Shown: positions 58,007 through 64,000 of the stretch, one piece after another
Numbering within the stretch: the first letter of the stretch is position 1
Layout: each line of letters starts with the position of its first letter
Assembly: GCA_963971225.1 (NCBI GenBank)
Contig: OZ020269.1
Location: 1,550,001-1,614,000 of the forward strand
DNA length: 64,000 nucleotides
Reading direction: 5' to 3'
DNA from: Melieria omissa
Taxonomy: Eukaryota; Arthropoda; Insecta; Diptera; Ulidiidae
Position numbers and translations under genes: made by a program
The notes under the pieces: generated by a model
The model's input: only the letters and a program-made list of their open reading frames with translations
Database searches by the model: none
What the model was told of the DNA's origin: nothing

Positions 58007-59051
58007 GTGTATACACATATGGCTGTGTATGAGTACCTGTATATACATGTTCTGGACTGACAGACCTACAATTACATAGATATGCGATTACAACATGATC
58101 ATCAAAGGTGTCGATGCGCGTCATCCAGGATCGAGCCATGACGCGTTCATTTGGAATATGAGCGGGGCTCGAGAACACATTGTAAGAAGCTTTGAAGGCG
58201 GTGAACGCAATTCCTGGCTTCTGGGGGATGCTGGATATGCGCTGGAGCCTTTTCTTTTGACTCCATATAGAGATCCAGAAGCAGGAACACATTCAACATA
58301 AAGCATTCAGCAGCTTGCAATATGGTTGAACGAACAATTGGTGTTCTGAAAAGCCGCTTCAGGTGTTTAGCCCGTTGTCTTCAGTACCAGCCGCAAAAAG
58401 TCGTGCAAATGTTGTGCAGATGTATTATAACATTTATCAAGCCATGCTTTTGTTTCCACTGTATTTTTGCCCATCAAATAGCAATGTTTTATCAAAACAC
58501 GAAATTCACTTTTTTCCATTGTTTACAAAAATTCAGAGGTAGCGTCACTTCGAAAGCAATAACTTGAAAACGAGTCAACCAAATGTCATGAAACTTTGAC
58601 AGCATCTAAGTTAAGGATGGTTTTCCATGTACAACACAATAATTCTTAATTTTTGGCGCCATCTCTATGTCAGGCCAAAGACTTTTCAGCCCATGTAGTA
58701 TTTCTACTTCCACTCATATTCCTTTCGGCGTTCTTGGACATTTATTTAGAGCATGTGAGACAACAGTAGGAGGGATATTGAGAGAGATACCAAAGTTTTG
58801 TCCACTAATTTGACAATTTTATAACAAATAGAACGAAATATTAAAAAAATATTATGGAATATTCAGCATCCCAACTCTTTCCAGAACATAAATAGAAGGA
58901 ATATAGTAGTAGTAGTAGTGACAAAAGTAACAACCAAGTGTATGTATAGAAAGTTTATGAAAAATTCGAAAAATTCGTTAAATCGATCGAAAATTGTTTA
59001 TGTTTTAAACTATCTTTCTTAAAGAAATGAGTCTCACATATTCACTATTTA

Positions 59052-59322
59052 ACCTTCTGCCTCTCCCTTGGGGTCTGTTTGAGCCCAGGCGGAATTAAAA
59101 AACGGTTGGGCGGTCGTCTACTTGTGTTATTTAGTGTTAATCGCGCTTACAACCCAATGACAAATCGAGAAAAACACTTTTCGGAGCATCCCCCTTTTCT
59201 TTTGTGATTTATATGTAACATTTCTTCATGTTTTGTCAGTAATTATATAACCGTTTGATTGGAGTCATCCTGACCCCAAAGGACAGCGATCGCAATTTCG
59301 AGCAAAGGACAGACAGAAGGCT
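59052..59322. mobile_element. Possible small TIR element (CCTTCTGCCTCTCC ends)
   Basis: CCTTCTGCCTCTCCCTTGGG after TTAA at 59048-59051 is loosely mirrored by GGACAGACAGAAGG ending near 59322. CTTGGGGTC / GACCCCAAAGGAC also appear in inverse near the ends. The right flank is CTGA, not TTAA, so assignment is weak. The surrounding 58568-59544 has no other feature I recognise apart from an (AGT)n run near 58908. Confidence 0.35.
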
Positions 59323-59544
59323 GAACAAATATGTTGTTTTATTCCAAGATTTCAAAATACAAATATGGCTATGTGTGTATAGTGAAAAAGTCTGCGTTGC
59401 GCGATTGCCTCTTCACCGCAAGTAAACTTTTCTGCATGGCCATTTCCCTTGATTAATTATTGACATTTTAATTTTTAAAAGAAAAAATCCGACCTAACGC
59501 AAAGCAAATCATACAAACAGAATTTGAAAATGTTGGTAACTTGA

Positions 59545-62521
59545 CGTAAATGTTTTTGTTTTTTCTTTATTTATAAACGACATCAGCAGTTGTTTTTCAG
59601 GTTCTAGTTTTTTGCTTTATGCGGATGCACAGTGTTTCGCCTAGAACAAGCTAGCTGGACAAAAATGACATTTTTATTTCCTGATTTTTCCATTAGATAA
59701 TGAATGTCAATATTCATACATTAGGATTTGTGTGAAAATAACACACCGGCACTTTCAATATAGTGAGCTATATAGATAAATATATCAGATTATCGTAAAT
59801 TTTAATAATTTCTTCACATAGTTGGCCTGCAGAGATTTATTAAAATAAGTTCGTGTTAAAAGTCGGTTACATCTTTTTTTATAATGGAGTCTGTGCTTAA
59901 GAGTGAGTAGTATTTTTACAATGTCTTGTATTAGCAATTAAGCTATATTTAATAGTTGTAACGTGCCATGATTAAGAAGGAAAGCGATTTTTTCCACAAA
60001 TTTTTAAATTTAAAGGTGAAAAGTTGAGATGTCTCCTCATGTCACCTCTCCAATTTTTATATATATTCTGCTCATAAGTACGGACTAGTAGATGGAACAA
60101 AAAACCATTGCGAATTTTTTGCACATCTATTTTATTTTATTTTTTCAGATTTGACTATAAGCATAACAAAATTTAAATTTTTCGGAAATTTGGTTGAAAT
60201 ATTCTAATGAAACAAAAAATGAAGAGATAATGAGGCACATGTTACCAAATTTAACGATTATGAAGTGACAGAAAATTCCTTAAGAAGCATAAAGTCAAAC
60301 TTTCCCAAATACCATAAAAGTTGTCCATGAAGTGGAACAGCCTAGGAAGAAACCGTGAACGATTTCTAAATAAGAACCCTGACTGGCTATCTGGTTCAGA
60401 GATAATTTTCAACATTACTGTACGTTCAAGCTTGCCATCGACATCTTCAGACATCCAGTTTCTGGCAGACCAAAGAAGGTATTTGATAACTCCAGTCTGA
60501 GGACCAAACGAATAGATGACTCAATACAATCCAGAAGTGCTGATGAGCTGATTTATGCTGCAGAGGTATCTGCACGACTGTCCGGCAGTAGAAATGTAGC
60601 AAGTGTTATCAAAACTGCGAAAAGGGAGACTCAAGAATCTCTGAACGAAAAAAAATGTGAAAAAATTCTAACTAGATGTTTGAGCAGTGAAGAAGCTTTA
60701 GCATACTATGTAGATAGCAAAAAAAGTGTAGAAATTACTGGCTTGGATGTCACTTTCATAAAAAAATTCGACACACTCCTACGCGCTTTATCTTCGTGGT
60801 ATAACATGCCTGTTACGGTTCACAAAACTTTGGTGCACAGCACTGACGTTATATAATCGGCAATTCTGCCAATTGGTCAGCTTTCTGAGGAAGCTCGTTA
60901 TAAAGTCTGTAGGCGATTTAGAGCAAACAATACGCAAAAGCAGTCCCGCGAACTGTAAGTAGGTAATAAATTGACAAGAATTTCCTGCTGTGCTAAGAAT
61001 AAACGCTCAACAGTCGTATCTTAAACTGCTTGAAGTTTCATTTTAGCACGCGTTTCATTCACATCAATTTGGATGTGGATACAAGCAGCTTTTGCCGTTC
61101 TAACACTATAAAATGACGGAAATACCTTATGACAAGCTTAGATACTCCATTTCCGAGGCCTTTTGTGTGCATGACTAGTCGATTGGCTATCGTTATAGTA
61201 CAATAAAGCTGTAATATCTCAAACTTAAACGTCTATCATTTTTTTCGTTCAGATAATCTTGAGTCTCATTTTTCGCAATTTTGATAACACTTGCTACATT
61301 TCGCCAGTGGACAATCGTGCAGATATCTCCGCAGCATAAATCAACTTATCAGTATATCTGGTATGTTTTAGGTCATCTATTTTTCTCCCTTTGGTCCTAA
61401 GACTGGAATTATTAAGCTCCTTAATGTATATATGTATATATAGGTATTTGTATATATGTATGTATATATACATATAAAAAGACATAAAAAACTAAAAAAG
61501 TATATGTATCTGAAATAAAAAGCCGCATATTAAACGAAAAATCCTGAAAAATATTTTTGTCCAGCTAGCTTGTTCTACACGAAACACTGTGGGATGACTT
61601 GAAAATTTACTCTACAGTTAGGGACTCCGCCGATTCTCAGACACTCCAAGCAGAACTTGACGCTGTCAACATGTGGTACTCTCGCAATCGTCTGCCGCTG
61701 AACATTAATAAATGCTTTAAATTGTCATTCTCTAAAAGCAACTCTGTCTTTCAGACTTCCTACCGAATCTCAAATACTTATTTGGAATCTCTTACCGAGA
61801 CTAAGGACCTGGGGGTAGTTTTTGATGCAAAGCTTTCTTTCACAAGTCATATAAATTCCACCATTGCCAAGTCCTATGCCATGTTAGCTTTTGTGAGACG
61901 CAATAGTTCCGAGTTCTCCAATCCCTACACTCTCAAACTGCTTTACACCTGTCTTGTTCGCTCGAAGTTGGAGTATGCCTCGTTTATTTGGACCATGGCC
62001 ATATCACTATTGCCACGTTAATCGCTTGGAACGTATTCAGAAGGTTTTCCTACGTTTCGCTCTGAAATCACTGCACTTTCAGGATCCTGTTCCATCTTAC
62101 GTCTCGCGCTGTAAGCTCATTAATTTAAAAACCTTGCAGGATAGAAGATCCATCCTATCTTTGTAATTTGTTTTTGATGTTGTTTGCGGGTTGGTTGACT
62201 GCCCTTCCCTCCTAGAGAGGATACACTTCAACATCCCTTGTAGATCTCTCCGGCACTTTGATTTTTTCAATGTTGGTTTCGTCAAAACGAATTATGCTTT
62301 AAATGCTCCTCTTTTGCGAGCTCTAATAGAAATTAATAAGATCTCAATGAACTCTTCGGTTGATTTACCTACTTCTAAAGCTATATTTATGAACTTGTTG
62401 AACTCTGTTTTTAATTAAGTTATAGATTGTTACGTAATATTTACTCTGTTACTGTTCTTTATTAGTCAGTAAGCAAACAATTGTTCTTTGACTAATTATA
62501 AATAAATAAATAAATAAATAA
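59545..62521 (+). mobile_element. Jockey/I-type LINE, split by Transib
   Basis: Before the insertion the + strand reads SLFINDISSCFSGSSFLLYA and the first Asp codon of the YADD box (to 59627). After 61592 it resumes DDLKIYSTVRDSADSQTLQA, ELDAVNMWYSRNRLPLNINK, KDLGVVFDAKLSFTSHINST, LLYTCLVRSKLEYASFIW (to about 62020). A stop and further decayed 3' sequence follow to about 62430. The element ends in an (AATA)n tail at 62499-62521, usual for LINEs. It is 5'-truncated near 59545. Removing Transib and one target copy makes the RT frame continuous across the motif. Confidence 0.85.
59628..61591 (+). mobile_element. Transib transposon (RAG1-core relative)
   Basis: The ends start CACAGTGTTTCGCCTAGAAC and, inverted, CACAGTGTTTCGTGTAGAAC; similarity continues as AAGCTAGCTGGACAAAAAT (about 38 bp, two mismatches). 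The 5-bp duplication GGATG is at 59623-59627 and 61592-61596. CACAGTG termini and a 5-bp duplication are the Transib signature. On the + strand 60440-60957 encodes decayed transposase text. VHKTLVHSTDVI, then after a stop ILPIGQLSEEARYKVCRRFR and ANNTQKQSR, align with the RAG1 segment HKTLAHVPEII...[21 protein letters not shown] around its catalytic Glu. The N-terminal two thirds are largely missing. Confidence 0.8.
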
Positions 62522-62906
62522 ATTTGAAAGTTTTAACGTAACAAAAACAAAAACAATTGAGGTACCCTTCACTTGACGAAATAAACATTCATTGCTATTG
62601 CAAAGAATGTAAATGCTCAAATTAAAACAATTCGAAGGGTGAAAAACAACATAAATATTCGTTATATCGAATAGCAAATTTCACTTTTGTTCGTAATATA
62701 AGACCATCAATGAAAAAAATTTGGCCGTACGTTAAATTGAAAATTCGTTAAATGAAAAGTTCGTTATACTAGACGTCCCCTGTACATAATTTACTTCATT
62801 TAATCTTCCTCTGATCTATTTAAATTATATTCGCTCTAAACCAGAAGAATTCGCATGTATGGAACTGTAAAACAACTAACTCCGTAGAACTCTAAAGTGT
62901 TAATCA
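62522..62906. other. AT-rich spacer
   Basis: Follows the LINE tail. No element or gene is recognised. Confidence 0.4.
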
Positions 62907-63926
62907 GCCCTGTTCCAGAATCCGAATCGGAATCGGATTCGAATCGAAATTAAATCCGATCCCGATTTGAAGAGGTGTTCTGCAATCCGAGCGGAATTGT
63001 TACATTCGAAGTTTATTTCGAATCCGATTTTTAGCAAATTAACAAGCCTTCTTCGTAACTAGTACAAGGCATTTCAGTTATGTTCAAAATTTCCTATTTA
63101 AGGTTTATTGCTCAGTACCGCCTTAATAAAGCAGCATTCAACATGATCTTGACCGAAGTGAAACCTTTTCTTCTGCAGTGCTCCATTCCGCCAGAATTGA
63201 AATTGGCGACGGCTTTGCAATTTCTTGCCGAAGAAGGCTATCAACGATCGGTAGAAAAGGCAACCGCCTTTTCCATTTCGGGAAGTATGTGCTTCTTAAA
63301 AGGTCCACCGCCAGTCGCTAAAGCTTATCTTTTATTTTGCGCCAGCTTCCTTCTTACTTCACTTTTCCAATCAATTCAGGGTTATGATTGAAGAAAATTT
63401 TACAAAATGAATTGATTTAATTTACTTCTCACCTTTTTCCACCACGTTACACTTTTTATTGGTGGTCCTTGCCCGTTCAGCGACTGCGTTAAATGCTTCC
63501 ATTTATTTTCAAATTCGACTTTGTCGCCTTTGCAGAAACCTTTCGCAATGTCCGCATTCTCCTCCATAAAATCCAAGAGCATTTTGCTCTGGACAGCAGT
63601 CTTATGCTTTCCCGTGATTAAAAATTAATTTATTAGTTTTATTTAACACGATGTTTCATTTATTTGCTTACATTTTCGTTATTTGTTTTCGTTTTGCTGC
63701 TTTCCGATTTCAATTCCACCAGCTTTTTGTTTAGCGGATTATTTTCGACAAAAATTTCCGATAGTCGGAATGCAGAACACCACATTTCCGATCCAAATTC
63801 GTTCGAACTTAATCGGATTTGAGAACAGGGTTGCATCGGAAAATATTTCCGATAATCGGAATGTAGAACACCAACGGTCGGAATCAAATCCGTTTCCGAT
63901 CCGATTCGGATTCTGGAACAGGGTTG
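62907..63926 (+). mobile_element. Second PIF/Harbinger element, deleted
   Basis: CCCTGTTCCAGAATCCGAAT near 62908 is exactly mirrored by the segment ending about 63923; subterminal ATCGGAATCGGATT / CCGATAATCGGAATGTAGAACACC motifs repeat at both ends. The + strand 63110-63262 encodes YRLNKAAFNMILTEVKPFLL, then LATALQFLAEEGYQRSVEK, homologous to the Harbinger transposase at 56.1 kb. The catalytic part is deleted. On the minus strand 63582 down to 63400 encodes FMEENADIAKGFCKGDKVEF and LNGQGPPIKSVTWWKKVRSK, the Myb/SANT-like accessory protein that accompanies Harbinger transposases. The two genes face each other tail to tail. Confidence 0.8.
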
Positions 63927-64000
63927 AATGTCTTCAATATAAGGCAACGCTCTGTTGCGAATATCCCTAGGTCCATACCAATGATCTATAGCTATAAGCC

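Larger units (their letters stand above)
55649..58567 (+). mobile_element. PIF/Harbinger transposon with intron-containing transposase
   Basis: The left end CAGGCAGGTGCCAGATTTCG at 55649 resembles the Harbinger end at 6301. Transposase exon 1 starts MSAVFITTVLTIQRERNAYE (ATG 55883) and ends RRALRDQSNPMELTEAV at a GTAAGT near 56001. Exon 2, after TTTAAG at 56064, encodes YYRVNKDAFNMLLRIISPHL onward. A frameshift near 56290 precedes IPGVIGCVDGTHIKITKPHH, which carries the first catalytic Asp. A second GTAAGT near 56488 and CATAG near 58080 bound an intron that received two transposons. Exon 3 encodes [38 protein letters not shown] and MVERTIGVLKSRFRCL (Asp and Glu of the DDE triad). The right terminus was not found. 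Confidence 0.8.

Overview
This is eukaryotic DNA from a higher dipteran with a large, transposon-rich genome. A tephritid fruit fly is my best guess, but that is inference and I did not identify the species. The only host gene I recognise is Posterior sex combs (Psc), on the + strand. It is complete in coding sequence: four coding exons (19033-19558, 21038-21128, 41723-41926, 51271-55321) with matching splice phases give a 1623-residue protein with a C3HC4 RING finger, a RAWUL domain and a very long low-complexity C-terminal region. Its three coding introns total about 31.4 kb; intron 2 alone is about 20.6 kb.

Nearly everything else is transposable elements, mostly dead and often nested. Upstream of Psc (1-18.9 kb): an RT/RNase H LINE; a TTAA-flanked MITE; a mariner inside a 461-bp MITE; a solo LTR; a Tc1-like transposon (5730-9842) that took in a Harbinger element (itself carrying a LINE piece), a hAT MITE and another TIR element with a MITE inside it; a piggyBac-like element with a palindromic subterminal motif; and a TIR element holding a mariner and a tRNA-derived SINE.

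Psc introns 1 and 2: diverged ~130-bp tandem repeats, a Tc1-family transposon inside a pogo-like one, ~270-bp and ~250-bp tandem arrays, a Tc1-like element, a mariner-derived MITE, Tigger-like pieces and an R1-clade LINE interrupted by a long inverted-repeat element. Intron 3: a perfect 177-bp inverted duplication joined to a solo LTR, a second solo LTR of the same family, SINEs, a TTAA MITE, a Tc1 relic and a Tigger relic.

Downstream of Psc (55.6-64 kb): a Harbinger transposase gene whose intron received a Tigger-like MITE and then a hAT element; a LINE whose reverse-transcriptase YADD motif was split by a Transib transposon with RSS-heptamer-like termini; and a second Harbinger element with remnants of its Myb/SANT-like accessory ORF.

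I found no convincing new molecular system. The most useful observations are the layered insertions, which can be ordered from their target-site duplications, the Transib/LINE junction, and the perfect inverted repeat in Psc intron 3. All family names come from motif recognition by eye, without database searches.
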